Assembly: GCF_900156655.1 (NCBI RefSeq)
Contig: NZ_FTOG01000008.1
Coordinates: forward strand, 1 to 64,000
Direction of reading: 5' to 3'
From: Rhodobacter aestuarii
GTDB lineage: Bacteria; Pseudomonadota; Alphaproteobacteria; Rhodobacterales; Rhodobacteraceae
Length of the DNA: 64,000 bases
The notes under the pieces were generated by a model. It was not told the origin of the DNA, made no database searches, and saw only the letters and a list, made by a program, of their open reading frames with translations. The position numbers were made by a program, and so were the translations under genes. This document shows, in pieces, positions 18,366 through 27,207 of this stretch (positions are counted from its first letter, which is position 1; each line of letters starts with the position of its first letter).

Positions 18366-19346
18366 ATGAAAGCTTTCGTCGTGACGTTGGTAGCGCTTGC
18401 GGTCTTGGGGCCGCAGATCGCGCGGGCCGAGGGGGGCTTCAAGGTTGAACCCTCGATGCTGACCGATTGGAAAACCGTCTACGGCCAAGTCGAGGCAAAG
18501 GATTCGATCCCAGCGCGGGCGCGGCTTGGGGGCACCTTGGTGGAACTGAGCGTGACCGAGGGCGATCTGGTCGAGGCTGGGCAAGAGCTCGGCCGCGTGG
18601 TCGATGCAAAGATTGCCTTTCAGATCAATGCGATCGACGCGCAAATTGCAGCGCTTGAAAGCCAGATGGCAAATGCCGAGCGTGAATTGACCCGTGGCGA
18701 AGAACTCAAATCCCGTGGCGTGATCACCACCCAACAGCTCGATGCCCTGCGTACCCAAGCCGAAGTGGTCAGCCAGCAGCTTGAGGCGCAGCGCGCGAGC
18801 CGCCAAGTGACCGAGCAACAAGCGACCGAGGGCGCCGTGCTCGCCCCCGTCGCGGGCCGCGTGCTGGAAGTGCCGGTCGCCAAAGGGGCCGTGGTGATGG
18901 CGGGTGAAAGCATTGCGACCATTGCAGGCGGTGGCTTCTTCTTGCGGCTTTCCGTGCCCGAGCGTTTTGCCGGTACGATGAAAGAAGGCGATGCGATCAG
19001 CATCGACACGGCTGCGGGCGAGATCTCGGGCAAGCTTGCCAAAATCTACCCGCTGATCGAAGGCGGTCGGGTGAATGCCGATGTGGAAGTGGCTGATCTC
19101 AATTCCGAATTTGTCGGCGCCCGTGTGCTGGTGAAGCTGCCGCTCGCCGCGCGCGACGCGATCTTGGTGCCCGCAGAGATGGTCAAAACCCATTCCGGGC
19201 TTGATTTCGTGATCGTGGCGACCGCGCAAGGCCCGATGGAGCGTGCCGTGGTGCCGGGGCCGATGACCAAAGTGAACGGCCAGCCGATGATGGAAATCCT
19301 GTCCGGTCTGACCGGCGGCGAAGAGGTCTTGGCGCATGAGCACTAA
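18366..19346 (+). CDS. RND efflux periplasmic adaptor (membrane fusion protein)
   Basis: 326 residues from ATG at 18366, which begins a signal peptide ending ARA|EGG; the larger open frame shadows serS. A lipoyl half-motif (ARLGGTLVELSVTEGDLVEA), a short coiled-coil hairpin (about 75-150), the second lipoyl half (APVAGRVLEVPVAKGAVVMA) and a beta-barrel domain follow in the expected order. There is no lipobox, so membrane attachment would be through the permease. The stop overlaps the permease gene by 11 bases. Together they form a tripartite pump; the outer membrane factor is not in the window. Confidence 0.92.
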   Translation: MKAFVVTLVALAVLGPQIARAEGGFKVEPSMLTDWKTVYGQVEAKDSIPARARLGGTLVELSVTEGDLVEAGQELGRVVDAKIAFQINAIDAQIAALESQMANAERELTRGEELKSRGVITTQQLDALRTQAEVVSQQLEAQRASRQVTEQQATEGAVLAPVAGRVLEVPVAKGAVVMAGESIATIAGGGFFLRLSVPERFAGTMKEGDAISIDTAAGEISGKLAKIYPLIEGGRVNADVEVADLNSEFVGARVLVKLPLAARDAILVPAEMVKTHSGLDFVIVATAQGPMERAVVPGPMTKVNGQPMMEILSGLTGGEEVLAHEH

Positions 19347-22300
19347 TCCTCCCCCCTCGACGGGCGATGAATTTTCCGAAGACGCACCCGACATGGGCGA
19401 TGCGAAACTCGGCATTGCCGGGCGGTTGACGCAAAGCTTCATTGGCTCGGCGCTTACCCCGCTGTTCATTCTGGCCGCTTTGGCGGTGGGGCTTGTTGCG
19501 CTGGTCAATCTGCCGCGCGAGGAAGAGCCGCAGATTTCGGTGCCGATGGTCGATATCCACCTGCAAGCCCCCGGGCTGAAGGCGGAAGATGCGATGAAGC
19601 TCGTCACCGAGCCGATGGAGACGATCATCACCTCAATCAATGAGGTGGAACACGTCTACAGCCAGACGATGGATGATTATTCGCTCGTTATGGCGCGGTT
19701 CATCGTGGGCACCTCGTCCGATGCGGCGATTTTGCGGGTGCATGAGAAGGTGCGCGCCAATGCTGACCGCATCCCCAAGGGCATTGATGAGCCGATTATT
19801 GTCGGGCGTGGCATTGATGATGTGGCGATTGTCTCGCTGACGCTGTCGGGTAAACCGGGCTCGGAAATCGGGGCGAATGACCTGACCCGCATCACCCGCG
19901 AATTGCAGACCGAAGTCACCAAAATCGAAAACGTCGGCCTAACCTATCTGGTGGGCGAGGCGACCGAGGCGATCCGCATTGCGCCGGACCCGGAAAAGCT
20001 CGCGCTGTACGGGATCACGCTGCAGCAGCTTTCCTACAAGGTCGAACAGGCCAACCGTAGCTTCAACACCGGCAAGCTGCGTGATGGCGGCGAGGAAATC
20101 GACCTTGTCGCGGGCAAAACGCTGGTGGCGCCTTCTGAAATTGCAGGGCTGTTGCTGACCGCGCGCGATGGACGCCCGGTCTATGTCGCCGATGTGGCCG
20201 ATATTTCTTACGTGGGCGACACCTCGGACCATATCGTCGCCAATGTCACCCGGGAGGGCGACACCCTGCATCGTGCCCCGGCTGTCACGCTCGCCATTGC
20301 CAAGCGCGCCGGCGCGAATGCCGTGGTGGTGGGCGAGGCGATCTTGGAGCGGGTGCACGAACTGGAAGGGAGCCTGATCCCCGACAGTGTCGAGGTGCAG
20401 GTCACCCGCGACTATGGCGAAACCGCCAATGAAAAGGCCAATGAACTGCTGTTCCACTTGGGGCTGGCGACGATCTCGATCATCGCGCTGGTGCTCTTTT
20501 CGATTGGCTGGCGCGAAAGCATCGTGGTGGCGATTGTTATTCCTGTCACCATCCTGCTTACGCTTTTTGCCGCCAACACCATGGGCTTCACGCTCAACCG
20601 GGTGAGCTTGTTCGCGCTGATCTTTTCGATCGGGATCTTGGTCGATGACGCGATCGTGGTGATCGAGAACATCGCGCGACATTGGGCGATGAAAACCCCC
20701 GGTTCACGGGTCAAAAAGGCCATTGAAGCAGTGGCCGAGGTGGGCAACCCCACCATCGTCGCCACGCTCACCGTGGTGGCTGCGCTCTTGCCGATGCTCG
20801 CCGTGTCGGGGCTGATGGGGCCATACATGTCGCCCATTCCCTCGGTCGCCTCAGCGGCGATGATTTTCTCTTTCTTCGTCGCGGTGATGATCACGCCGTG
20901 GCTGATGGTGAAGATCGCGGGCCGGGCCGATATGTCGGCGCATTCGGAGGAGGATGCCTATGGCGGGCATCATCACGGCGGCAAGCTTGGCGCGATTTAT
21001 GCCGCCGTGGCACGCCCGATCTTGGCGACCAAGGGCACCGCTTGGATGTTCCTCTTGGCGACGATTGTGCTTTCTTTCGGTTCGCTCGGGCTGCTTTACA
21101 CCAAGCATGTTACGGTGAAGCTCCTGCCGTTTGACAACAAGTCCGAACTCGGCGTGGTGATTGACTTGCCCGAGGGATCGTCGGTCGAGGCCACGGATGC
21201 CGTCGCGCAAATGGTGGCCGCCGCGGTGACGGAAATGCCCGAGGTGATCTCGGTGCAAACGCATGCGGGCGCGGCCTCGCCGTTCAACTTCAACGGGCTC
21301 GTACGGCACTATTACCTGCGCGAATATCCGTGGCAGGGCGATGTTCAGATCAACCTCAAGGGCAAGGATGGGCGTGACCGCACCAGCCATGAAATCGCCC
21401 TCGAAGTGCGCGAACGCGTCACCGCGCTTGATCTGCCCGAAGGCACGGTGCTGAAAACGGTGGAGCCGCCGCCCGGTCCCCCGGTGATCTCGACCCTTCT
21501 GGCCGAGGTCTATGGCCCGGATGCCGAAACCCGCCGTGCCGCTGCGCGCCAGATTGAAGAGGCGTTCCGTTCGGTGCCCTTCATTGTGGATGTGGACAAC
21601 AGCTTTGGTACGGAAGCCCGCCGCCTGCGCGCGACGGTAAACCCGGACAATCTGGAGTTCTATTCGGTGCAGGAAAGCGATGTCTTTGACACGCTGGGTC
21701 TGCTCAATGGCGCCACCACGGTTGGCTATTCGCATCGCGGCCAAGAACGCGCGCCGCTGCCGATTGTGATGGAGCGCGCCAAAGGCGCCAAGGTGATGGA
21801 TGAGGCAACGCTCTCCACCCCGATCCCAGCCAATGTTCTGCCCGGCGCGCGCGGCGTGGTGGAACTGGGCGATGTGATCGAGGTGCGGGAGGAAAAAGCC
21901 TCTTTCCCCATCTTCCGCCACAATGGCCGCGAAGCGGAGATGGTCACTGCCGAACTTGCGGGCAGTTTCGAGGCGCCCCTTTACGGCATGCTGGCCGTGG
22001 GGGATGCGATCGAGGCGATGGATTGGGCCGATGGCATGAAGCCCGAGATTAGCCTGCACGGCCAGCCCGAGGATGAAAGCCATGTGACGCTGTTGTGGGA
22101 TGGCGAATGGGAAGTCACTTGGGTGACCTTCCGCGACATGGGCGGGGCCTTTGGCATCGCGCTGGTGGGGATTTACATCCTTGTGGTGGCGCAGTTTGGC
22201 AGCTTCCGCCTGCCGCTCGTGGTGCTGACGCCTGTGCCGCTGACCTTCCTTGGCATCATGCTGGGGCATATGATGTTCTCGGCGCCGTTCTCCGCCACGT

Positions 22301-22599
22301 CGATGATTGGCTTCATCGCGCTTGCCGGGATCATTGTGCGCAACTCGATCTTGCTGGTTGATTTCATCCGCCATGCAGACCGCACCGGCAAAACCGAGAT
22401 CGACATTTTGATCGAGGCGGGCTCGATCCGCTTCAAACCGATCTTGCTCACCGCTGTGGCGGCAATGATCGGCGCGGCGGTGATCTTGGCGGACCCGATC
22501 TTCCAAGGGCTGGCGATTTCGCTCTTGTTTGGTCTGCTGAGCTCGACCCTGCTCACCGTGCTGGTGATCCCGGCGATCTACCGCATCTTTAAGACCTGA
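19336..22599 (+). CDS. RND efflux transporter permease (AcrB/HAE family)
   Basis: 1087 residues, normal for RND permeases. TM1 at about 40-62 follows an unusually long acidic N-terminus. Two periplasmic porter loops alternate with TM2-6 and TM8-12. The proton-relay aspartates occur in GILVDDAIVVIENIARH. A His-rich cytoplasmic loop (GGHHHGGK) near residue 540 could bind metal, but the protein lacks the heavy-metal CusA signature. It should use the proton gradient to export substrates from the periplasm. Substrate unknown. Translated with the overlapping adaptor gene. Confidence 0.93.
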   Translation: MSTNPPPSTGDEFSEDAPDMGDAKLGIAGRLTQSFIGSALTPLFILAALAVGLVALVNLPREEEPQISVPMVDIHLQAPGLKAEDAMKLVTEPMETIITSINEVEHVYSQTMDDYSLVMARFIVGTSSDAAILRVHEKVRANADRIPKGIDEPIIVGRGIDDVAIVSLTLSGKPGSEIGANDLTRITRELQTEVTKIENVGLTYLVGEATEAIRIAPDPEKLALYGITLQQLSYKVEQANRSFNTGKLRDGGEEIDLVAGKTLVAPSEIAGLLLTARDGRPVYVADVADISYVGDTSDHIVANVTREGDTLHRAPAVTLAIAKRAGANAVVVGEAILERVHELEGSLIPDSVEVQVTRDYGETANEKANELLFHLGLATISIIALVLFSIGWRESIVVAIVIPVTILLTLFAANTMGFTLNRVSLFALIFSIGILVDDAIVVIENIARHWAMKTPGSRVKKAIEAVAEVGNPTIVATLTVVAALLPMLAVSGLMGPYMSPIPSVASAAMIFSFFVAVMITPWLMVKIAGRADMSAHSEEDAYGGHHHGGKLGAIYAAVARPILATKGTAWMFLLATIVLSFGSLGLLYTKHVTVKLLPFDNKSELGVVIDLPEGSSVEATDAVAQMVAAAVTEMPEVISVQTHAGAASPFNFNGLVRHYYLREYPWQGDVQINLKGKDGRDRTSHEIALEVRERVTALDLPEGTVLKTVEPPPGPPVISTLLAEVYGPDAETRRAAARQIEEAFRSVPFIVDVDNSFGTEARRLRATVNPDNLEFYSVQESDVFDTLGLLNGATTVGYSHRGQERAPLPIVMERAKGAKVMDEATLSTPIPANVLPGARGVVELGDVIEVREEKASFPIFRHNGREAEMVTAELAGSFEAPLYGMLAVGDAIEAMDWADGMKPEISLHGQPEDESHVTLLWDGEWEVTWVTFRDMGGAFGIALVGIYILVVAQFGSFRLPLVVLTPVPLTFLGIMLGHMMFSAPFSATSMIGFIALAGIIVRNSILLVDFIRHADRTGKTEIDILIEAGSIRFKPILLTAVAAMIGAAVILADPIFQGLAISLLFGLLSSTLLTVLVIPAIYRIFKT

Positions 22600-22630
22600 T
22601 CGGCGCACCGTTTCCGGCCGCGTTACAAAA

Positions 22631-22653
22631 CGCCCCCCGCTTGGGGGGCGTTT
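22631..22653 (+). terminator. Terminator after the RND operon
   Basis: 8-bp stem CGCCCCCC / GGGGGGCG with GCTT loop then TTT. Placed 31 bases after the permease stop. Confidence 0.8.
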
Positions 22654-22767
22654 CCATTTGCGGCGCAATCATGGCGGGAATGCGGCAAAACCGTGGCGAA
22701 ATCTTTGGACGAATCGCGCGTTAACCATTCTTAATTGGCCGGAATTTCAAAGACTTTGGAGAGTCTC

Positions 22768-24021
22768 ATGGTTACCGCTGCAACCCTTTATCAAATCGGC
22801 ACCGAAGGGGATGACTCCCTTGTCGGATCCAACTTTGACTTCAACGTACTTATTGGCCTTGGCGGGGATGACACGCTTGGTGTCCTCTACGGAGGAGACA
22901 ACCTGCTTGATGGTGGGGATGGGAATGATCTCCTCATCGGAGGCATAGGTGCCGACATCATGCTTGGTGGCGACGGGAACGATACGCTTATAGGAGGTAG
23001 TGGCTCCGACAGTCTTTGGGGCGATGACGGGGATGATATCCTCCGGGGACAAAACGGAAGCGTGCTTGATGGCGGGGCTGGGGATGACGTCCTGAGCTTT
23101 ATCCTGACCGGTATAGGGGCCCCTGTCGGCACAGGCGGGGCAGGGGCGGATACTTTCGTGCTTGAATGGGGCGGTCTCTATGCGGTTCATCATATGATCA
23201 CTGATTTGACGATCACTGATTTTGATCCGAGCGAAGACACGATCGATTTCGGCTTGGGCAAATCTGACTTTGCCCCCACCGCTATCATCTCTGTGGTCGA
23301 GACGGGCACCGGCACCTTGGTCGGGTTTGACACCGGCTCCACCGTCACCTTTGAAGGGCTCAGCCTGTGGGACACGCTGCACTTGACCGGGGCCGATGTG
23401 GACGGCGTTGCGCAGGGCACCGAGGGCGATGATCGGCTTTTGTTCGTTGACGGGCCGATCAATGGCGGGGCAGGCAACGATCTTATTCGCACCAATGCTG
23501 GCGATGACGTGATCTTTGGCGGGTCGGGCGATGACACGATCCAAGGCTTCCGTGGGAATGACTCGATTGATGGCGGGTCGGGCGATGACCTGATCTATGG
23601 CTGCGTTGGCAACAACGTGCTGCTGGGCGGCGAGGGGCAAGACACGATCCACTCCGGCAACCATAGTTCGCTGCTGGATGGCGGGGAGGGGGACGACCTG
23701 CTGGTGCTGCGCATGATCTCGGGCGGCGATCACACCGCCACGGGCGGTGCGGGGGCAGATACTTTCGACTTCAAAGATTTCACCAACAAACAGGGTGATG
23801 TGACAATCACCGATTTTGAGGTGGGTGTAGATAGCCTGTTGATCGAAAGCGTGGCCTTTGACGCCTATCTGCAGGGCGCGCCCACGACCACGCTCTTTGA
23901 CACCGATGCAGGGCTGTTGATCACGCTGGCCGAGGGGGACACGATCTTGCTGCAAGATCTGACGCTCGCCGAATTCAACGGCACCCTTCTGCCCGCAAGC
24001 AATGACTTTATGACGTCCTAA
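22768..24021 (+). CDS. RTX calcium-binding repeat protein, internally duplicated
   Basis: 417 residues from ATG at 22768 (GGAGA upstream). Two blocks of GGxGxDxLxG nonapeptides (about 12-110 and 215-300) form calcium-bound beta rolls. Each block is followed by the same modules: a GTGGAGADTF / ATGGAGADTF stretch, then LTITDFDPSEDTIDF / VTITDFEVGVDSLL, then a beta-rich domain. So the protein is a duplicated unit of about 200 residues. No N-terminal signal peptide; RTX proteins leave by a type I secretion system reading a C-terminal signal, but no such system is in the window. No enzymatic domain is seen. Confidence 0.88.
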   Translation: MVTAATLYQIGTEGDDSLVGSNFDFNVLIGLGGDDTLGVLYGGDNLLDGGDGNDLLIGGIGADIMLGGDGNDTLIGGSGSDSLWGDDGDDILRGQNGSVLDGGAGDDVLSFILTGIGAPVGTGGAGADTFVLEWGGLYAVHHMITDLTITDFDPSEDTIDFGLGKSDFAPTAIISVVETGTGTLVGFDTGSTVTFEGLSLWDTLHLTGADVDGVAQGTEGDDRLLFVDGPINGGAGNDLIRTNAGDDVIFGGSGDDTIQGFRGNDSIDGGSGDDLIYGCVGNNVLLGGEGQDTIHSGNHSSLLDGGEGDDLLVLRMISGGDHTATGGAGADTFDFKDFTNKQGDVTITDFEVGVDSLLIESVAFDAYLQGAPTTTLFDTDAGLLITLAEGDTILLQDLTLAEFNGTLLPASNDFMTS

Positions 24022-24043
24022 CCGTCATCCTTGCTCAAAACGA

Positions 24044-24075
24044 AACCGGCCACGGGCAACCGGGGCCGGTTTTTC
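24044..24075 (+). terminator. Terminator after the RTX gene
   Basis: AACCGGCC / GGCCGGTT stem with a 12-base loop followed by TTTTC. It lies 22 bases after the RTX stop and 20 bases before the end of the convergent regulator. Confidence 0.75.
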
Positions 24076-24093
24076 TTTGCGCGGGGGGCAAGC

Positions 24094-24501
24094 TTACGAG
24101 GCAGAGCAGAACTGCTCATAGACCGTTTGCACCACTTGGGCCGCACGCGGGTCAGATAGGGAATAATAGATCGTCTTGCCTTCACGGCGGCTGGTCACCA
24201 GCCCTTCAAGGCGAAGCCGTGCCAATTGTTGGCTGACCGCCGCCTGCCGGGTTTCAAGCCGGTTTTCCAGCTCGGTCACCGATTTCTCGCCCGAGGCGAG
24301 ATAGCACATGATCATCAGCCGCCCCTCATGGGCGAGCGCTTTCAGCAGGTTGGAGGCGGCGCGCGCACGGCCGATCATCTCCTCGGCATCAAGCGCGGCG
24401 CAGCGCTCATCCGGCGCCTCTTGCGACGGCGTCGCACCGGGCTGCGGGGTCACATCCAGCATATGTTCTTGTTGCGGGCTATCGCCCGATTCCATCTCCA
24501 C
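24094..24501 (-). CDS. ArsR-family regulator resembling the persulfide sensor SqrR/BigR
   Basis: 135 residues from GTG at 24501 (ATG at 24495 possible). The ArsR/SmtB winged helix spans 45-125, with LLKALAHEGRLMIMCYLASG and the recognition helix TRQAAVSQQLARL. Cysteines sit at 34, 66 and 132. The 66-132 gap of 66 residues and the 34-66 gap of 32 equal those of C41-C107 and C9-C41 in Rhodobacter capsulatus SqrR, a repressor that forms tetrasulfide bridges with reactive sulfur. This one therefore probably senses sulfane sulfur, with a 25-residue N-terminal extension. A perfect palindrome lies 23 bases upstream. No sqr or other sulfur gene is next to it; the family call rests on motif spacing. 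Confidence 0.82.
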   Translation of the reverse strand: MEMESGDSPQQEHMLDVTPQPGATPSQEAPDERCAALDAEEMIGRARAASNLLKALAHEGRLMIMCYLASGEKSVTELENRLETRQAAVSQQLARLRLEGLVTSRREGKTIYYSLSDPRAAQVVQTVYEQFCSAS

Positions 24502-24524
24502 GGAAACCGTTCCTCGATTGAGCG

Positions 24525-24544
24525 CGTCAGTCTATTGACTGACG
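24525..24544 (-). promoter_or_regulatory. Perfect palindrome upstream of the SqrR-like regulator (candidate operator)
   Basis: CGTCAGTC-TATT-GACTGACG, 8-bp arms with a 4-base centre, 23 bases before the GTG start. Position and symmetry suit autoregulation by the dimeric ArsR-type protein. It does not match the ATTC-N8-GAAT motif reported for SqrR. Confidence 0.6.
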
Positions 24545-24620
24545 AAATAACACGGTTACGCAGGGGAATCGAGAGGGCGAGGCGAATTCGTCACCTGTAA
24601 ACGCGCTAATTGACGCGGGT

Positions 24621-24752
24621 TTAGGCGCTGGCCGGGCCTTGGCTCGGTGCGCGGCGTGCAGCACGGATCAGGCGGAAGCGGGCCACTGTCTCGCGCAGGG
24701 CGACGAAAATGATGACCACAAGTGCCACCGTATCGAAACCGGGAATTGGCAT
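24621..24752 (-). CDS. Small single-span membrane protein (43 aa)
   Basis: ATG at 24752 is preceded by AAGGGGGG at suitable spacing; the longer frame upstream is a shadow. The peptide MPIPGFDTVALVVIIFVALR gives one hydrophobic helix, followed by a basic stretch (ETVARFRLIRAARRA) that would stay in the cytoplasm. No family recognised. It sits between the SqrR-like regulator and the divergent CorA-type gene. Too short for firm support, but the ribosome binding site and the clean membrane-anchor layout favour a real gene. Confidence 0.5.
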   Translation of the reverse strand: MPIPGFDTVALVVIIFVALRETVARFRLIRAARRAPSQGPASA

Positions 24753-24910
24753 TTCGCCCCCCTTCAGAACCGTTATTTCCCTAGGCGTGAACCGAAAATG
24801 TGGCGGATGCAGGGCGGGGGCGGGGCAAAACCGCGCCGGCTCTTGGTCTGGGGCTTGACCTTCGCCTGCCGCCCGCGCTTTTTGGCAGCACCCCAAATGT
24901 GAGCCCTTCC

Positions 24911-25879
24911 ATGCTTCACGCTTATGTGTCCCAGTCTCCCGGTCTTGCGCGGCTCGGCCAGCAGAGCCCGACCGACCCGCGCCCCGATCTGGGCCGCGCG
25001 ATCTGGATCGACCTTTATCGCCCGCTCGACAGCCAGTCCGCGGCAGTGGAGGCGCTGGGGCTGGAGGTGCCGACGCTCGCGGATATGGAAGAGATTGAGA
25101 TCTCGAACCGACTTTATCGCGAAGATGGCACCGATGTGATGACGGTGGTGATCCCCGGTCATACGCCCGATGGCGTGCAAGTCGCGGGCCCGGTGAGCTT
25201 TATCCTCACGCCCGAGCGGTTGGTGACGGTGCGCCACCATGCGCCGCGCAGTTTTATCACCTACCCAGACCGGGCCGCCCGCACCACGCCCGGCTGCGCC
25301 ACCCCAGAGCGGATATTTTTGGGGTTGGTGGAAGAGATTGTGGCGCGGCTTGCGGACCTTTTGGAAGGTGTGGGCCGAGTGCTTGATGCGGTGTCCGCGC
25401 GGGTTTTGGGCGATGCGGGGCCAGAGGAACTCAAGGCGAGCCTTGGCGAGGTGGGGCGGCAAGGCGACCTTTTAGGCAAAATCCGGCTGGCGCTTCTGAC
25501 CCTTGAACGTGCGCTGTCATTTTTTGATCAGACGCGGGCCGCGCAGGGGGCGGCGCATGAATTGCGACCGATTATCAAAGCCTTGATGCGCGATATTGCG
25601 GCGCTTTCGGTGCATAATGACTTTCTGTCATCGCGCGTGTCGCTCAGCGTTGATGCGACGCTTGGTATGATCAACCTCGCCCAAAACAACACGGTGCGGA
25701 TCTTGTCGGTCGTGACCGCGCTGTTCTTGCCGCCGACGCTGATTGCCTCGGCCTATGGGATGAACTTCGCCAATATGCCCGAGCTGAACCAAAGCTGGGG
25801 CTACCCGTTCGCTCTGGTGCTGATGGTCGCCTCTGCTGCGGGCACTTGGGCGTTTTTCAAGTGGAAGAAGTGGCTCTAG
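24911..25879 (+). CDS. CorA-family divalent cation transporter
   Basis: 322 residues from ATG at 24911. A soluble alpha/beta N-terminal domain and long stalk helix lead to two C-terminal membrane helices. The signature GMN motif (YGMNF) ends TM1 (IRILSV..FLPPTLIASA) and the MPE-type loop follows (ANMPELNQSWGYP). It forms pentameric Mg2+ or other divalent metal channels; ZntB-like members use the same fold, so the ion is uncertain. Acts at the inner membrane. Stands alone, divergent from the small membrane protein gene. Confidence 0.92.
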   Translation: MLHAYVSQSPGLARLGQQSPTDPRPDLGRAIWIDLYRPLDSQSAAVEALGLEVPTLADMEEIEISNRLYREDGTDVMTVVIPGHTPDGVQVAGPVSFILTPERLVTVRHHAPRSFITYPDRAARTTPGCATPERIFLGLVEEIVARLADLLEGVGRVLDAVSARVLGDAGPEELKASLGEVGRQGDLLGKIRLALLTLERALSFFDQTRAAQGAAHELRPIIKALMRDIAALSVHNDFLSSRVSLSVDATLGMINLAQNNTVRILSVVTALFLPPTLIASAYGMNFANMPELNQSWGYPFALVLMVASAAGTWAFFKWKKWL

Positions 25880-25915
25880 CCTTTCGCCCGCGCAGGGCTT
25901 GGGGCAGCGCGTGGA

Positions 25916-26491
25916 TCAGCGGGTAAGGATCATCCGGTTGCCGTCAAACTCGACCTTGGCAAAACGGGTGAGGTAGCTCATCCCCAAAAGCGAATCCGTA
26001 AGCTCGCCCCGGTTCACCACGGCGCGGACATTGCTGTCGCTAAAGGGGCCAATCGCCACGCTGTCTAGCCGCACCGGCGCGGTGGCCACGGTGCCATTGG
26101 CGGTTTGCGCCTGCCCGATATAGGCAAGGCTGCCGGTATCAAGCCCCACGCGCGCGGCATCTGCGCGGCTCAGCACGATGGAACTCGCCCCGGTATCCAC
26201 CACAAAGCGGATCGGCGTGCCGTTCACCTCGGCGGTCAGGTAATAATGCCCATCCATCGCCACAGGCGTTTCAATCCGCCCATCTTGATGCACGGCTTGG
26301 CGATTGAGCAGCGTGCGCTCAAACTCGGGCCAAAGCCCCGCTACCGCGACCACGCCCAAAAAGATCAGCGCCCAGATCATCATCTGCTGTACGGTCTCGC
26401 CGGGGCGGTGGCGCAGCTTGGCAATGACCGAGCCCGCCAGCACCAAAAGGAGCAGCACCAAATACACAAGGCGTTCAGGATCGTCGATCAT
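25916..26491 (-). CDS. Membrane-anchored retropepsin-like aspartic protease (TIGR02281 type)
   Basis: 191 residues from ATG at 26491 with GGAG 7 bases upstream; the longer frame is not supported. Two N-terminal hydrophobic segments (LVYLVLLLLVLAGSVIA and MMIWALIFLGVVAVAGLW) precede a periplasmic aspartic protease domain with the catalytic FVVDTGASSIVLS and the flap-like LLGMSYLTRF. Such single-lobe proteins dimerise like retroviral proteases. Substrate unknown. 83 bases after marC on the same strand. Confidence 0.85.
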   Translation of the reverse strand: MIDDPERLVYLVLLLLVLAGSVIAKLRHRPGETVQQMMIWALIFLGVVAVAGLWPEFERTLLNRQAVHQDGRIETPVAMDGHYYLTAEVNGTPIRFVVDTGASSIVLSRADAARVGLDTGSLAYIGQAQTANGTVATAPVRLDSVAIGPFSDSNVRAVVNRGELTDSLLGMSYLTRFAKVEFDGNRMILTR

Positions 26492-26574
26492 GGGCACTCC
26501 GGGCAGGGTTTGCTTGGGGCAGGGCTTTTCTTTGATGTAGGCAGCCACGGCTTCAATGTCACCGGGGCGGTGCG

Positions 26575-27198
26575 TCACGGCGCGGTGAGGAGCCCCGCGC
26601 CCATCAGCCCGTCCAAAATGAATTGCACGGCAAGCGCGGCCAAAAGCATCCCCAATAGCCGGGTGACAACCATCGTGCCGGTGCGCCCCAAAGCGCGCTC
26701 CAGCGGTGTGGCAAGCAAAAAGAGCACAAAGACACAGGCTAAAACCGCGAGCATCACCCCATGCACCGCAAGCAAATGCACCGTTCCCGTGCCGGAGCCC
26801 GCCAAAAGGATCATCGTCGCCATCGCGCCCGGGCCCGCCAAAAGTGGTGTGGCGAGCGGGAAAACAGACGGGTCGGGCGCATGCGGTTCGGCCGATTGCC
26901 CCTCCCGCCGCTGGGTGCGGCGTTCAAAAAGCATATCAAGCGCGGTGAGGAACAAAAGCACCCCGCCCGCAATACGGAAGGCGGGCATGGAAATGCCAAT
27001 GCCGCGCAAAAGCGCATCGCCAAAAAGCCCAAAGAGCGTGAGTAGCACCGTGGCAATGGCAAGCGCGCGCAGCCCCACGGCCCGGCGCATGCGGGCATCC
27101 ATGCCTTGGGTCAGCGCCAAGAAAAGCGGCACGAGGCCGATCGGATCGACCACGACAAACAGCGTGACAAAGGCGGTGATCAGTTCGGCGCTTCCCAT
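26575..27198 (-). CDS. MarC-family integral membrane protein
   Basis: 207 residues with six predicted membrane segments in two repeats. The family signatures VVVDPIGLVPLFLALT near the N-terminus and PLATPLLAGPGAMATMILL at mid-protein are present. MarC proteins were once linked to multiple antibiotic resistance but their transport function is unproven. It starts 9 bases after the DeoR/YafY-like regulator gene ends, so the two are probably co-transcribed. Confidence 0.9.
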   Translation of the reverse strand: MGSAELITAFVTLFVVVDPIGLVPLFLALTQGMDARMRRAVGLRALAIATVLLTLFGLFGDALLRGIGISMPAFRIAGGVLLFLTALDMLFERRTQRREGQSAEPHAPDPSVFPLATPLLAGPGAMATMILLAGSGTGTVHLLAVHGVMLAVLACVFVLFLLATPLERALGRTGTMVVTRLLGMLLAALAVQFILDGLMGAGLLTAP

Positions 27199-27207
27199 GG
27201 GGGCAGA

